63,309 bases of DNA, taken from NCBI RefSeq assembly GCF_014904735.1, contig NZ_JACZCR010000013.1, positions 1-63,309 on the forward strand. The letters run 5' to 3'. This document shows positions 40,785 through 51,304 of this stretch, one piece after another. This stretch comes from Microbulbifer hainanensis (GTDB lineage Bacteria; Pseudomonadota; Gammaproteobacteria; Pseudomonadales; Cellvibrionaceae). A program made the translations under genes and the position numbers. Position 1 is the first letter of the stretch, and each line of letters starts with the position of its first letter. The notes under the pieces were generated by a model. That model was not told the DNA's origin and made no database searches. It worked only from the letters and a program-made list of their open reading frames with translations.

Positions 40785-41819
40785 GTGGACACCGAGACAC
40801 CAAAATTCCGCGATACCGATCCGGGTATTCCCGCCGCCGCCATCAGCGCCCAGCTGCTCGGCGCCCGCGCCGCGGGGCTGGACTGCCAGCGCCTGCTGCT
40901 GGACAGCGATATCGACCCGGCCGTGCTCGACGATCCCGATGGCCGTATTCCCCGCGAGAAAGTCGCCGGCATGCTGCGCCGGGAGTGGGATCTGCTCGGC
41001 GACGAATCCGGCGGTTTCCTGTCCCGCCCCTGGCTGCCGGGCACCTTTGCGATGATGGGCCACGCGTGCATCAGCTGCCCGAACCTGCGCCGCGCGCTGC
41101 TGCGCTCCGGCCGCTTCATAAAAATGGTCAGCGACGACCTGCAGATCAAGCTGGTCGAGGACGGCGAAGAGGCCCGCCTGCTGATATACCACAGCAACGA
41201 CAAGGGCCTGCCCAACCAGATTTTCGTCGAGTCACTGGCACTGATCTGGCTGCGCTTTTTCAGCTGGCTGATCGACCGCACCATTTTGCTCGAACGCGTA
41301 AACCTCGCGTTTCCACCGCCGGATTACAACGAGGATTACAGCGATATGTTCCCGTGCCGGCACTACTTCAACCAGCACGAAACCTGCCTGGTATTCAGCA
41401 CCCGCTACCTGCAGATGCCGCTGGTGCGCGACGAGCAGCAGCTGTCCGAGTTCCTCTCCCGCGCACCCGAGTGCCTGCTGGCCCAGTACAAGTCCGATCA
41501 CAGTTATACCGGCCGCATCCGCCGCATGCTGCAGCAGCAGAACGGCATCGAGAACCTGTCCCTCGACGACGTGGCCGAACGGCTGTTTACCTCGCCACAG
41601 ACCTTGCGCCGGCGCCTGAAGGACGAGGGCAACAGCTGGCAGGACATCAAGGATTCGGTGCGCCGCGATATGGCCGTCTACCAGTTGAAGAAGCAGGAAA
41701 CCGCCGTGGCGGAGATTGCCGAGCGCCTGGGCTTTTCCGAACCGAGCGCCTTCAACCGCGCATTCAAGAAGTGGACCGGGCTTGCGCCGGGCGCCTATCG
41801 CGAAAAATACCGCGGCTAA
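40785..41819 (+). CDS. AraC-family transcriptional regulator (Arabinose_bd type)
   Basis: 344-residue regulator with the N-terminal ligand domain typical of OruR/ArgR-type AraC proteins (about 10-195: GFLSRPWLPGTFAMMGHACI, then LLIYHSNDKGLPNQIFVES) and a C-terminal AraC helix-turn-helix (about 245-344: LSLDDVAERLFTSPQTLRRR, then VAEIAERLGFSEPSAFNRAF). The start is GTG at 40785 behind GAGG with nine bases between; TTG at 40770 is the alternative. Such regulators often control fatty-acid or polyhydroxyalkanoate pathways, and the beta-oxidation cluster 1.6 kb away is a candidate target (inference). Confidence 0.9.
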   Translation: MDTETPKFRDTDPGIPAAAISAQLLGARAAGLDCQRLLLDSDIDPAVLDDPDGRIPREKVAGMLRREWDLLGDESGGFLSRPWLPGTFAMMGHACISCPNLRRALLRSGRFIKMVSDDLQIKLVEDGEEARLLIYHSNDKGLPNQIFVESLALIWLRFFSWLIDRTILLERVNLAFPPPDYNEDYSDMFPCRHYFNQHETCLVFSTRYLQMPLVRDEQQLSEFLSRAPECLLAQYKSDHSYTGRIRRMLQQQNGIENLSLDDVAERLFTSPQTLRRRLKDEGNSWQDIKDSVRRDMAVYQLKKQETAVAEIAERLGFSEPSAFNRAFKKWTGLAPGAYREKYRG

Positions 41820-41827
41820 ATCACAGT

Positions 41828-41861
41828 CAAAAGAATCCCCGCAAGCGCGGGGATTCTTTTG
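41828..41861. terminator. Bidirectional Rho-independent terminator
   Basis: Perfect 15-bp inverted repeat CAAAAGAATCCCCGC (41828-41842) / GCGGGGATTCTTTTG (41847-41861) with an AAGC loop, between the convergent AraC-type and OmpA-type genes. Confidence 0.93.
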
Positions 41862-41899
41862 AGCCGGAAGGCTATTCGAATTGCACGATTCAAATTGCG

Positions 41900-43132
41900 C
41901 TATTCAAATTTCACCACGCGCACGCTGATGCGGCGGTTTTTCTTCTTGCCCTCCTCGGTATTGTTGTCGGCAATCGGCTTGGTCGAGCCCATACCGGTCG
42001 CGCTGATCCGCTCGATATCGATACCCTTGTCCACCAGCATCTGGCGCACGGCCTCGGCGCGCTCCCGCGACAGCTGCAGGTTTTTCACCTCGTCGCCCTC
42101 CATGGAAGTGTGACCCTCGATGGCGATAGTCACCCCGGGATTCTCCTGCAGGATCTTCGCCAGTGCGTCCACATCCGGCACCGTCGCATCGGTAACCTTG
42201 GCGCTGTCCACTTCGAACTGGATTGTCAGCGGGAACTCGCGATTCGGATCGCGCGAGGCGTTGCCCAGGTAATCGCGGAAGCGCGTGGCAAAATCTCCCG
42301 CTTCCTCACTCTCCATCGCCTGGCCGCTCATGGCCTCGCCGCTCTGTGACATGGATTCGTCGGGCTTTTTGCTCTCGATAGTGGTCTGGTCTTCCTCTAG
42401 GATCACCTCTCCGGGCCGGTCTTCCACGTGCTCTTTCTTCGCACACATATTGAGTGCATAGAGTGCCCCCAGTGCGATCAGCAGCGGCCAGAACCACTTG
42501 CCAAAACCGCCGCGCTTTTTCACCTGAGTGCCGTGAGGGCGGATAGTCTGCGGCTGTTCGTGGCCCTGGGTTTCCAGCGGCTCACCGAGGTGTTCGAAAT
42601 CGTGCACACTCAGCTCTTTCAACAGCCCCGGCGGAATCTTGTCCTTGATGTGCGCTTTCTGCCCCAGCAGCAAATTCGCCAGGCCGCCGATATCGAGCCC
42701 CTTGCTCTTCACGAGCTTGCCCAGCAGCGACATCACGATCGGCGCCGCCACCTTCAGCAGACTGCCACCGGTACCGCCGCTCAGGCCCAACGCGTTGGAC
42801 AATACATTGCCGACGTCGCTGCTCTTGTTGCCGAACACCGTCTCAAGCATATTGCCGCCGCTTTTCTGCAGGCTGTTCATCTGCTCGGGGTCACGGAACA
42901 CATCGCCAATGGAGGACAGGTCCAGGCCGGTAGCACCGGTCACCATATTGAACAGGCCGGCGAGACCGGTTTTGCTGCTACCTCTGTTCAGCATACCGGC
43001 GAGCACCGAGGAGAGTCCGGAATTCAACGCAGTCTCGCCTTTTCCCTCCGGCAGCCCCAGGGCACCACTCAGCGCGCCAATGCCGGAAGAACCCAGCTGA
43101 CGCACCGCCATATCCAATAAATTGTCCGCCAT
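41900..43132 (-). CDS. DUF937-OmpA fusion envelope protein
   Basis: 410-residue protein with three parts. The N-terminal half (1-200) is a DUF937 (YidB-like) Gly/Leu/Ser-rich domain (GIGALSGALGLPEGKGETAL, ..., VLSNALGLSGGTGGSLLKVA). One transmembrane segment lies at about 215-235 (WFWPLLIALGALYALNMC). An acidic linker leads to an OmpA-type peptidoglycan-binding domain (about 310-405: TIAIEGHTSMEGDEVKNLQLSRERA, SATGMGSTKPIADN, KNRRISVRVV). The start at 43132 (MADNLLDMAVRQLG) fits DUF937. The protein would span the inner membrane and bind peptidoglycan. Its 3' end sits beside short AT-rich repeats. Confidence 0.88.
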   Translation of the reverse strand: MADNLLDMAVRQLGSSGIGALSGALGLPEGKGETALNSGLSSVLAGMLNRGSSKTGLAGLFNMVTGATGLDLSSIGDVFRDPEQMNSLQKSGGNMLETVFGNKSSDVGNVLSNALGLSGGTGGSLLKVAAPIVMSLLGKLVKSKGLDIGGLANLLLGQKAHIKDKIPPGLLKELSVHDFEHLGEPLETQGHEQPQTIRPHGTQVKKRGGFGKWFWPLLIALGALYALNMCAKKEHVEDRPGEVILEEDQTTIESKKPDESMSQSGEAMSGQAMESEEAGDFATRFRDYLGNASRDPNREFPLTIQFEVDSAKVTDATVPDVDALAKILQENPGVTIAIEGHTSMEGDEVKNLQLSRERAEAVRQMLVDKGIDIERISATGMGSTKPIADNNTEEGKKKNRRISVRVVKFE

Positions 43133-43437
43133 AACTCGAACCTCGTCGCTTAATACCTCTAAACGTCTCCAATGAGTGTATGGCAGCAAATTATCCGGAT
43201 TAGTCCGATTCTGAATAACCGGAAAACGAGACCCGGCATTGGATTTATGGTCACAATCTGGATTCCGGTCACACAATGTCTGGCAATTGGCGCCAGCCGC
43301 CAACGGCGTCACCATTGCTGACGCGTTTGATCATTGCAGCGCCCGCCGGTGCAACTAAGGTTACTGTCAGCGCCCGGCACAATCGCCGGGACGGAAAAAA
43401 CCAATAACAACAATCACAAAACCGAGAGGCTCACACC
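43133..43437. promoter_or_regulatory. 305-bp divergent region between the DUF937-OmpA gene and the thiolase gene
   Basis: No gene seen. It should contain the promoters of both genes. A GAGAGG ribosome binding site (about 43423) precedes the thiolase ATG, and CCCGGCACAATCGCCGGGA (about 43374-43392) forms a small hairpin in the thiolase leader. No clear -35/-10 pair stands out. Confidence 0.35.
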
Positions 43438-44649
<1,212 letters not shown>

Positions 44650-44655
44650 TTCACT

Positions 44656-44717
44656 CGTGAAGAAAATGCCTCCCTGCATTTTTTCACGCCGGTTCGCGGC
44701 GCCTGTCCGCGAACCGG
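44656..44717 (+). promoter_or_regulatory. Two adjacent hairpins between thiolase and fadB/J-like gene
   Basis: Hairpin 1: CGTGAAGAAAATGC (44656-44669) with GCATTTTTTCACG (44676-44688), one bulged base, 6-base loop. Hairpin 2 starts at the next base: CCGGTTCGCGG (44689-44699) with CCGCGAACCGG (44707-44717), perfect, 7-base loop. Neither is followed by a T-run, and the next ribosome binding site is about 60 bases on, so they may be a processing or stability signal rather than a terminator. Confidence 0.5.
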
Positions 44718-44793
44718 ACACGACAATCCGCCTGCGTTCGCAGCCGGTTTGCGGGCGAGCCATCCATGGCGCGCAAAACAAAAGGATAAAACA

Positions 44794-46977
44794 ATGAAAT
44801 CCATTCGCCTGGAAAAAGACAGCGACAATATCGTCCACCTGATCCTCGACAACCCCAACGCTTCGGCCAACGTCATGGACGCCGACTTCACCGACTCCCT
44901 GCACGAGGCGGTGCAACAACTGCAGAGTGACGACTTCGCCGGCATCATCCTGCGCTCGGCGAAGAAAACCTTTTTTGCCGGCGGCGACCTGAAAAGCCTG
45001 TACGCCGCACGGCGCGAAGATGCCGAAGCGTTTTTCGACAACTGCCAGGCCCTGAAAGCCGACCTGCGCTGGCTGGAAACCCAGGGCAAACCGGTGGTGG
45101 CCGCGATCAACGGCGCGGCCCTCGGCGGCGGCTGGGAACTGGCGCTGGCCTGCCATCACCGCATCGCCATCGACAGCCGTGCCGTCAAGATCGGCCTGCC
45201 GGAAGTGACCCTCGGCCTGCTCCCCGGCGGCGGCGGCTGCGTGCGCATGCCGCGCCTGCTCGGTATGCAGAATTCACTGCCGTATCTGCTCGAAGGCAAG
45301 CAGGTCGATGCACAGCGCGCACTGGACGCGGGCCTGATTCACCAGCTCGCTGGCGACGCCGACGAACTGCTCGCCCACGCCCGCGCTTTCATTCGCGCCA
45401 ATAGCGAAGAATCCATGCAGCAGCCCTGGGACCAGCCCGGCTACCGCATGCCCGGCGGCGATGCCAAGAACCCGAAGAATGCGCAGCTGCTGGTGGTGGC
45501 CCCGGCAATGCTGAAACAGAAGACCCAGGGCTGCCTGCCGGCGCCGGAAGCGATTCTCGCCACGGTAGTCGAAGGCGCCCAGGTGGATTTCGACACCGCC
45601 ACGCGAATCGAATCCCGCTACTTCGTCGAGCTCACCTGTGGCCAGGTGGCGAAGAACATGATCGGTACCTTCTGGTTCGGCCTGAACGCAATCAAGGCCG
45701 GCGCCTCACTGCCGGACACCGCGCGCGAATTTCTCACTGCGCGCAGCGGCGAAACCGCACCGGTGCAGAAAATCGGTATCCTCGGTGCCGGCATGATGGG
45801 CGCCGGCATCGCCTGCGCCTGTGCCGGCAAGGGCGTCGATGTGGTTCTCAAGGATGTCTCCCTGGACGCGGCGGAAAAGGGCCGCGACTACACTGTGCGT
45901 ACTCTGCAGAAGCGCGTCGATCGCGGGCGCATGGACGAAGCCGCGATGCAGGCGGTGCTGGGCCGCATTCACACCACCATCGATCCGGCCGATCTGCAGG
46001 GTTGCGATCTGGTCATCGAGGCGGTGTTCGAAGACCGCAACCTGAAGGCCCAAGTCACCCGCGAAGCGGAGGCGCAGCTGGCCGGCGACGCGGTGTTTGC
46101 TTCCAATACATCGACGCTGCCGATCACCGGCCTGGCCCGCGCCGCCGAGCGACCACAGAACTTTATCGGCCTGCACTTCTTCTCCCCCGCGGAAAAAATG
46201 CCGCTGGTGGAAATCATCTGCGGTGAGCAGACCAGCGATGAGACCCTCGCCAGGGCCTTCGCCTTCGTACTGCAGATCGGCAAGACACCGATCGTGGTCA
46301 ACGACAGCCGCGGTTTCTTTACCTCGCGGGTGTTCGGCTGTTTTACCAATGAGGGCATCGCCATGCTCGGCGAGGGCGTACACCCGGCCACCATCGAGAA
46401 TGCCGCTGCACTGGCGGGTTTCCCGGTCGGCCCCCTGGCCGTCAGCGACGAGGTATCGCTGACACTGATGGGCAGGATTCGCCAGCAGACGGTGGCGGAT
46501 TTCGCCAGTGAGGGTAAAACCGCGCCGTCGCACCCGGCGGACGCCATCGTCGATCGCATGCTGGAACTGGGGCGCGCCGGCAAGGCCGCCGGCGCCGGCT
46601 TCTACACTTATCCGGACAGTGGCAAAAAACACCTGTGGAGTGGGCTTGCCGGCGAGTTCCCCGCCGCGGCGCAGCAACCGCCTCTTGTAGACGTCAAGGA
46701 ACGGCTGCTGTTTGCCATGGCCGTCGAAACACTGCGCTGCTATGACGAAGACGTCCTGCGCAGCGTGCGCGACGCCAATATCGGCTCCATCTTCGGCATT
46801 GGCTTCCCGCCGTGGACCGGCGGCGCCCTGCAGTACATCAACCAGTACGGCCCGCAGGCCTTCTACGCGCGCGCGCAGGAACTGGCGGAAAATTACGGCG
46901 AGCGCTTTGCTCCGCCGCAGTCATTGCAAAAGCTGGCAGAATCCAATGGGCAACTGGCGGATGCAAATGACGAATAA
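44794..46977 (+). CDS. Bifunctional enoyl-CoA hydratase / 3-hydroxyacyl-CoA dehydrogenase (FadB/FadJ-type)
   Basis: 727-residue two-enzyme protein. The enoyl-CoA hydratase domain (1-190) has FAGGDLKSLYAA, LGGGWELALACHHRIA and the second acid in GLPEVTLGLLPGGGG. The 3-hydroxyacyl-CoA dehydrogenase has a Rossmann motif GILGAGMMGAGIACACAGKG at about 326-345 and the catalytic His in LHFFSPAEKMPLVEI. A C-terminal dehydrogenase domain follows to the end. The ATG at 44794 is behind AAAGGAT. It is closer in size to FadJ (714) than FadB (729 with different N-terminus); the assignment between the two is not certain. It catalyses steps 2 and 3 of beta-oxidation. Confidence 0.93.
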   Translation: MKSIRLEKDSDNIVHLILDNPNASANVMDADFTDSLHEAVQQLQSDDFAGIILRSAKKTFFAGGDLKSLYAARREDAEAFFDNCQALKADLRWLETQGKPVVAAINGAALGGGWELALACHHRIAIDSRAVKIGLPEVTLGLLPGGGGCVRMPRLLGMQNSLPYLLEGKQVDAQRALDAGLIHQLAGDADELLAHARAFIRANSEESMQQPWDQPGYRMPGGDAKNPKNAQLLVVAPAMLKQKTQGCLPAPEAILATVVEGAQVDFDTATRIESRYFVELTCGQVAKNMIGTFWFGLNAIKAGASLPDTAREFLTARSGETAPVQKIGILGAGMMGAGIACACAGKGVDVVLKDVSLDAAEKGRDYTVRTLQKRVDRGRMDEAAMQAVLGRIHTTIDPADLQGCDLVIEAVFEDRNLKAQVTREAEAQLAGDAVFASNTSTLPITGLARAAERPQNFIGLHFFSPAEKMPLVEIICGEQTSDETLARAFAFVLQIGKTPIVVNDSRGFFTSRVFGCFTNEGIAMLGEGVHPATIENAAALAGFPVGPLAVSDEVSLTLMGRIRQQTVADFASEGKTAPSHPADAIVDRMLELGRAGKAAGAGFYTYPDSGKKHLWSGLAGEFPAAAQQPPLVDVKERLLFAMAVETLRCYDEDVLRSVRDANIGSIFGIGFPPWTGGALQYINQYGPQAFYARAQELAENYGERFAPPQSLQKLAESNGQLADANDE

Positions 46978-47047
46978 CTAGCTTCTAACATCGCCGGTAT
47001 GGCGAAATCACAGTATCAGGTAGCAAAGAATAAATTGGAGAACAACG

Positions 47048-48193
47048 ATGATCCCGAGAACCGTCTTTAACGAAGAACACGAACAGTTTCGCGATACCGT
47101 GCGCAAATTTCTGGAAAAAGAAGCCGCGCCCTTTCACCACCAGTGGGAAAAAGACGGCCAGGTGGACCGCGCACTGTGGAACAAGGCGGGCGAGATGGGT
47201 TTCCTGTGTCCGCAGATTCCCGAGGAGTACGGCGGCCTGGGCCTGGACTTCGGCTACAACGCGATTGTCGCCGAGGAGATTTGCCGCGCCGGCCTCAGTG
47301 GTATCGGCTGGGGCCTGCACTCGGATATCGCCGTGCCCTATATCGTCAACTACGGCACCGAGGAACAAAAACAGAAATACCTGCCAAAGTGCATCAGTGG
47401 CGAGATCGTCACCGCCATTGCGATGACCGAACCGGGCACCGGCTCCGACCTGCAGAATGTGCGCACCACCGCGATCAAGCACGGCGACCACTACCTGCTG
47501 AACGGCTCCAAGACGTTTATCACCAACGGCCAGCTGGCCGACCTGGTCATTGTCGTCGCCAAGACCAATCCCGAAGAGGGCGCCGCCGGTGTCAGCCTAT
47601 TGCTGGTCGAGACCGACCTGCCCGGGTTCAAGAAAGGCACCAACCTGGACAAGGTCGGCATGAAAGCCCAGGACACCTCCGAGCTGTTCTTCGACGACGT
47701 CAAGGTGCCGGTGGAAAACCTGCTCGGTGGCGAGGGCCAGGGCTTTATCTACCTGATGCAGGAACTGGCCCAGGAACGCCTCGGGGTCGCCATCGGCGCC
47801 ATTGCCAACGCGGAGGCGGGTCTGCGCTGGACCGTCGACTATGTGCGCGAGCGCAAGGCCTTCGGCAAACCCATCGCCGCCTTCCAGAACACCCAGTTCA
47901 AGCTGGCAGAACTGGACAGCGAACTGACCGCACTGCGCGTGTTCGTCGACCGCTGCATGGAACTGCACTACGAGAAGAAACTGGACGCCAGCACCGCCGC
48001 CAAGGCCAAGCTGCTGGCCACCGACTTCCAGTGCAAGCTGCTCGACGAATGCGTGCAACTGCACGGCGGCTACGGCTATATGTGGGAATACCCGATCGCC
48101 CGCGCCTGGGCTGACGCCCGCGTACAGCGCATCTACGCCGGTACCAACGAAATCATGAAGCTGATTATTTCGCGCGATTTACTCAAAGACTGA
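47048..48193 (+). CDS. Acyl-CoA dehydrogenase, long-chain (LCAD) type
   Basis: 381-residue FAD flavoprotein for step 1 of beta-oxidation. Signature 1 is AMTEPGTGSDLQNVRTTA, signature 2 QLHGGYGYMWEYPIARAWAD. The loop YAGTNEIMKL carries Ala where medium/short-chain enzymes have the catalytic Glu. Instead a Glu (residue 243) lies in MQELAQERLGVA, where long-chain and isovaleryl enzymes have theirs. Overall wording (YMWEYPIA..DARVQ.IY.GTNEIMK) resembles mitochondrial ACADL. The ribosome binding site is GGAGAACAACG. Long-chain and branched substrates are likely. Confidence 0.93.
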   Translation: MIPRTVFNEEHEQFRDTVRKFLEKEAAPFHHQWEKDGQVDRALWNKAGEMGFLCPQIPEEYGGLGLDFGYNAIVAEEICRAGLSGIGWGLHSDIAVPYIVNYGTEEQKQKYLPKCISGEIVTAIAMTEPGTGSDLQNVRTTAIKHGDHYLLNGSKTFITNGQLADLVIVVAKTNPEEGAAGVSLLLVETDLPGFKKGTNLDKVGMKAQDTSELFFDDVKVPVENLLGGEGQGFIYLMQELAQERLGVAIGAIANAEAGLRWTVDYVRERKAFGKPIAAFQNTQFKLAELDSELTALRVFVDRCMELHYEKKLDASTAAKAKLLATDFQCKLLDECVQLHGGYGYMWEYPIARAWADARVQRIYAGTNEIMKLIISRDLLKD

Positions 48194-48312
48194 TCCCGGG
48201 GCGCGAAGTTTTTTAACGCGCCTGAGCGCTCTTTGCAGATGCATCGTCGTTCCGGTTCAACCCGGAATGGCGATGCTGTGCTTCCCGGCAATCCAAAAAA
48301 AACAGATACGCT

Positions 48313-49506
48313 ATGAATAACAATAACGGCCCACTGCAGGGCCTGAAAATTCTCGACTTTTCCACACTGCTGCCCGGCCCCTATGCCACCATGTTGCTGG
48401 CAGATATGGGCGCCGAGGTGCTGCGTATCGAATCCCCCACCCGCCCGGATATGCTGCGCGGGTTACCGCCGATGGTCGGCGAGCACCACAAGGTCTCCGC
48501 CGCCCACGCCACCATCAACCGCAACAAACAGTCCATGGCACTGAATCTGAAAGATGCCCGTGCCGGCGATATCGTGCGGCGCCTGCTGGCGGAGTACGAC
48601 GTGGTGCTGGAACAGTTCCGCCCCGGCGTGATGGACAGGCTCGGCCTCGGTTACGAATCCCTGCGGGAAACCCACCCGGACCTGATCTACTGCTCCATCA
48701 CCGGCTACGGCCAGACAGGCCCGCTGAAAGACAGGGCCGGCCACGATATCAACTACCTGGCCCTGTCCGGCCTGGCCAGCTATTCCGGCCGCAGCGCGTC
48801 GGGCCCCGCCCTCGCCGGCACCCAGGTCGCCGATATCGCCGGCGGCTCCCACCACGCGGTGATGGCGATTCTCGCCGCCGTGTACAAGCGCCAGCAGACC
48901 GGTGACGGCAGCCGCATCGATATCAGCATGACCGACTGCGCCTTCGCCCTGAACGCCGTCAGTGGCGCCAATGCCCTGGCCGGCGCCGGCGATCCACAGA
49001 TCGAACAGGAATTGCTGAATGGCGGCGGCTTTTACGATTACTACCGCACCGCCGACGGTCGCTACCTGTCGGTCGGCAGCCTGGAACCCCAGTTCGCCCA
49101 GCAGTTCTTCACCGCACTGGGGCACCCGGATTGGCTGGAAAGGGTGCTCGACACCGAACAGCAGGCAGCGCTGAAACAGGATATTGCCGCCGCCATCGGC
49201 GCGCGCACCTTGGACGACTGGCTGCGCACCTTCGCCGATTGCGATGCCTGCGTCGAACCGGTGCTGAACTTCGGTGAAGCCGTCGGCAGTGCGCTGCTGC
49301 GCGAACGCGGCATGCTGTGCAGCGCCAACTTCGACGACGGCACCGCGCTGGCACAGATCAACACGCCATTTGTCTTCGACGGCCACAAGCCCACTGCGCA
49401 CACTGCCGGCGCCAGCCTCGGTGCCCACTCGCGAGAGCTGCTAAATTTATTGGGATACACTGACGAAGAGTGCGAACAGCTGTGCGGCGAGGGCGTGGTT
49501 GCCTGA
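48313..49506 (+). CDS. CaiB/BaiF CoA-transferase family III protein, alpha-methylacyl-CoA racemase-like
   Basis: 397-residue member of CoA-transferase family III. Segments are LKILDFSTLLPGPYATMLLADMGAEVLRIE, EQFRPGVMDRLGLGYESL, LIYCSITGYGQTG and DRAGHDINYLALSGLASY. The GHDxNY sequence is characteristic of alpha-methylacyl-CoA racemases, which convert (2R)- to (2S)-methylacyl-CoA so that branched acids can enter beta-oxidation; a true CoA transferase cannot be excluded. The neighbouring LCAD-type dehydrogenase makes the branched-chain reading attractive (inference). Confidence 0.88.
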   Translation: MNNNNGPLQGLKILDFSTLLPGPYATMLLADMGAEVLRIESPTRPDMLRGLPPMVGEHHKVSAAHATINRNKQSMALNLKDARAGDIVRRLLAEYDVVLEQFRPGVMDRLGLGYESLRETHPDLIYCSITGYGQTGPLKDRAGHDINYLALSGLASYSGRSASGPALAGTQVADIAGGSHHAVMAILAAVYKRQQTGDGSRIDISMTDCAFALNAVSGANALAGAGDPQIEQELLNGGGFYDYYRTADGRYLSVGSLEPQFAQQFFTALGHPDWLERVLDTEQQAALKQDIAAAIGARTLDDWLRTFADCDACVEPVLNFGEAVGSALLRERGMLCSANFDDGTALAQINTPFVFDGHKPTAHTAGASLGAHSRELLNLLGYTDEECEQLCGEGVVA

Positions 49507-49582
49507 TCCCCGCGGCTGATCGGAGAACCCTGTTCTGGTGGGGCTGGCGATAGCGGCAGGCCAACCACCCGAAGGCTGCGCG

Positions 49583-50869
49583 ATGAATCTGGTCTGGTTT
49601 CACAACGATCTGCGCACCGGCGACAACCACTCGCTGCAACAGGCCTGTTCCAGCGACGCCGGCGTCATCGCACTCTACTGTTTTGATCCGCAGTACTTCC
49701 GGCCCGATGAATTCGGCTTCCGGCGCACCGCCAAGTACCGGGCGCGCTTCCTGCGCCAGAGCCTCGGCGACCTGCGCACACAGCTGCGTGCACTGAATAT
49801 CTCCCTGATGATCTGCCACGGCGATCCCGCGACCCTGGTGCCGGATATCGTGCGGCGTTACAACGTCACCGATATCTACCGCCAGCGGGAGTGGACCCGC
49901 GACGAACGCCAGACACTCGAGCGCGTGTTCGCCAAGCCGGAGATGCGCGACGTCAACCTGCACGAGTACTACGACCAGTTCCTGCTGCACCCGGACGATA
50001 TTCCAATTGCGTCACTGGATGATATACCCCAGGTCTTCAGCAAATTCCGCGATCGCTGCGAAGCGGAAACCCAGGTGCGCAGGCTGGTGCCCGTGCCACC
50101 CGGCCGCCGCCCCGGCAATCTGATCGAGTGCGACAGCCGTATACCCCAGCTGGAAGAGCTCGGCCTGGAACTGTTCGACGCGGATCCGCGCAGCGCCTTC
50201 CCGTTTGTCGGCGGCAGCAATGCCGGGCGTGCGCGAATTCACCAGTACTTCTGGCGCACCCTCGGCCTGACCCGCTACAAGCACACGCGGGATGGCCTGC
50301 TCGGCCGCGATTACAGCAGCAAGCTGTCGCCGTGGCTCGCCAACGGCTGCCTGTCGCCGCGGCAGGTGTACTGGAAAGTGAAAGCCTTCGAGCGCGACGT
50401 CATCGCCAACCAGGATACTTACTGGCTGATCTTCGAACTGCTGTGGCGCGACTACTTCAAGTACATCTCGCTGCAGCAGGGCGACCGGATATTCCGCGCC
50501 GCAGGCCTGTCCGATGGCGAACGCCAGTGGCAGCGGGATCCTGAAGTGTTGCAGCAGTGGATCGAAGGGCGCACGCCGTACGATTTCGTCAACGCAAACA
50601 TGCGCGAGATCGCCGCCACCGGCTGGATGAGTAATCGCGGCCGCCAGGTCGTGGCCAACTACTGGTGCAAGGAACTGGGTCAGGACTGGCGCATCGGCGC
50701 CGCCTGGTTCGAAAGCCTGCTGATCGATTACGACGTGCACAGCAATTACGGCAACTGGCTCTACCAGAGCGGCGTGGGCAACGACCCGCGCGACCGCAAA
50801 TTCGAAATCGATGCGCAGGCGGACCGCTACGACCCGGACGGCAGTTATCGCCAGTTGTGGAGCAGCTAG
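49583..50869 (+). CDS. DASH-type cryptochrome/photolyase
   Basis: 428-residue flavoprotein of the cryptochrome-DASH group, which repairs or binds single-stranded DNA lesions under blue light. The N-terminal alpha/beta antenna domain starts VWFHNDLRTGDNHSLQQA. The FAD domain contains GGSNAGRARIHQYFW, the kinked TRDGLLGRDYSSKLSPWLANGCLSPR, LLWRDYFKY and ANMREIAATGWMSNRGRQVVANY. The C-terminal end (NDPRDRKFEIDAQADRYDPDG) is typical of DASH. The ATG at 49583 is used. A second photolyase-family gene lies 6.4 kb away beyond the Mrp operon. Confidence 0.93.
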   Translation: MNLVWFHNDLRTGDNHSLQQACSSDAGVIALYCFDPQYFRPDEFGFRRTAKYRARFLRQSLGDLRTQLRALNISLMICHGDPATLVPDIVRRYNVTDIYRQREWTRDERQTLERVFAKPEMRDVNLHEYYDQFLLHPDDIPIASLDDIPQVFSKFRDRCEAETQVRRLVPVPPGRRPGNLIECDSRIPQLEELGLELFDADPRSAFPFVGGSNAGRARIHQYFWRTLGLTRYKHTRDGLLGRDYSSKLSPWLANGCLSPRQVYWKVKAFERDVIANQDTYWLIFELLWRDYFKYISLQQGDRIFRAAGLSDGERQWQRDPEVLQQWIEGRTPYDFVNANMREIAATGWMSNRGRQVVANYWCKELGQDWRIGAAWFESLLIDYDVHSNYGNWLYQSGVGNDPRDRKFEIDAQADRYDPDGSYRQLWSS

Positions 50870-50956
50870 AGCCCCACTCCTGTGCCATCGGGCAAAGACC
50901 CGTAACCGCTACGCAGCGCCGACAACAACACCAAAGCCGATGCCGACGGTCCCGCT

Positions 50957-51304
50957 TCAATCCGTATCGCGCGCGGATTGTGGGCGCAGATCCTGCTCCC
51001 GGTCTGGACCCTTCCACATCGACGAGCCGGTGCGGAACGCGGCCCGCGCAATCATATGCGCACCCACCGGTACCGTCAGGAACAGAAACAGGGTTGCCGC
51101 CACCGCCCGCGCCGTGACACGCGCATCATGGAACAACAGTGCCACCCCGCCCAGCAGCAATCCACAACAAAGGGTGGCGGCCTTGCCCGAGGTGCTCATG
51201 CGCATATAGATATCCGGCATGCGTACCAGGCCCAACGCCGCAGTAAAACCGAAAAAGCTTCCCACCAGGATCAACAGTCCCAGCAGCCATTCAGTGATCG
51301 ACAC
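50957..51304 (-). CDS. mnhG: Mrp Na+/H+ antiporter subunit G
   Basis: 115-residue membrane protein, last gene of the operon. Three hydrophobic segments (WLLGLLILVGSFFGFTAALG, ATLCCGLLLGGVALLF, AVAATLFLFLTVPVGAHMIA) and the subunit G motif LVRMPDIYMRMSTSGKAATL. GTG at 51304 with GGGAGG six bases upstream; a GTG two codons earlier is possible. It overlaps the end of subunit F. Confidence 0.92.
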   Translation of the reverse strand: MSITEWLLGLLILVGSFFGFTAALGLVRMPDIYMRMSTSGKAATLCCGLLLGGVALLFHDARVTARAVAATLFLFLTVPVGAHMIARAAFRTGSSMWKGPDREQDLRPQSARDTD

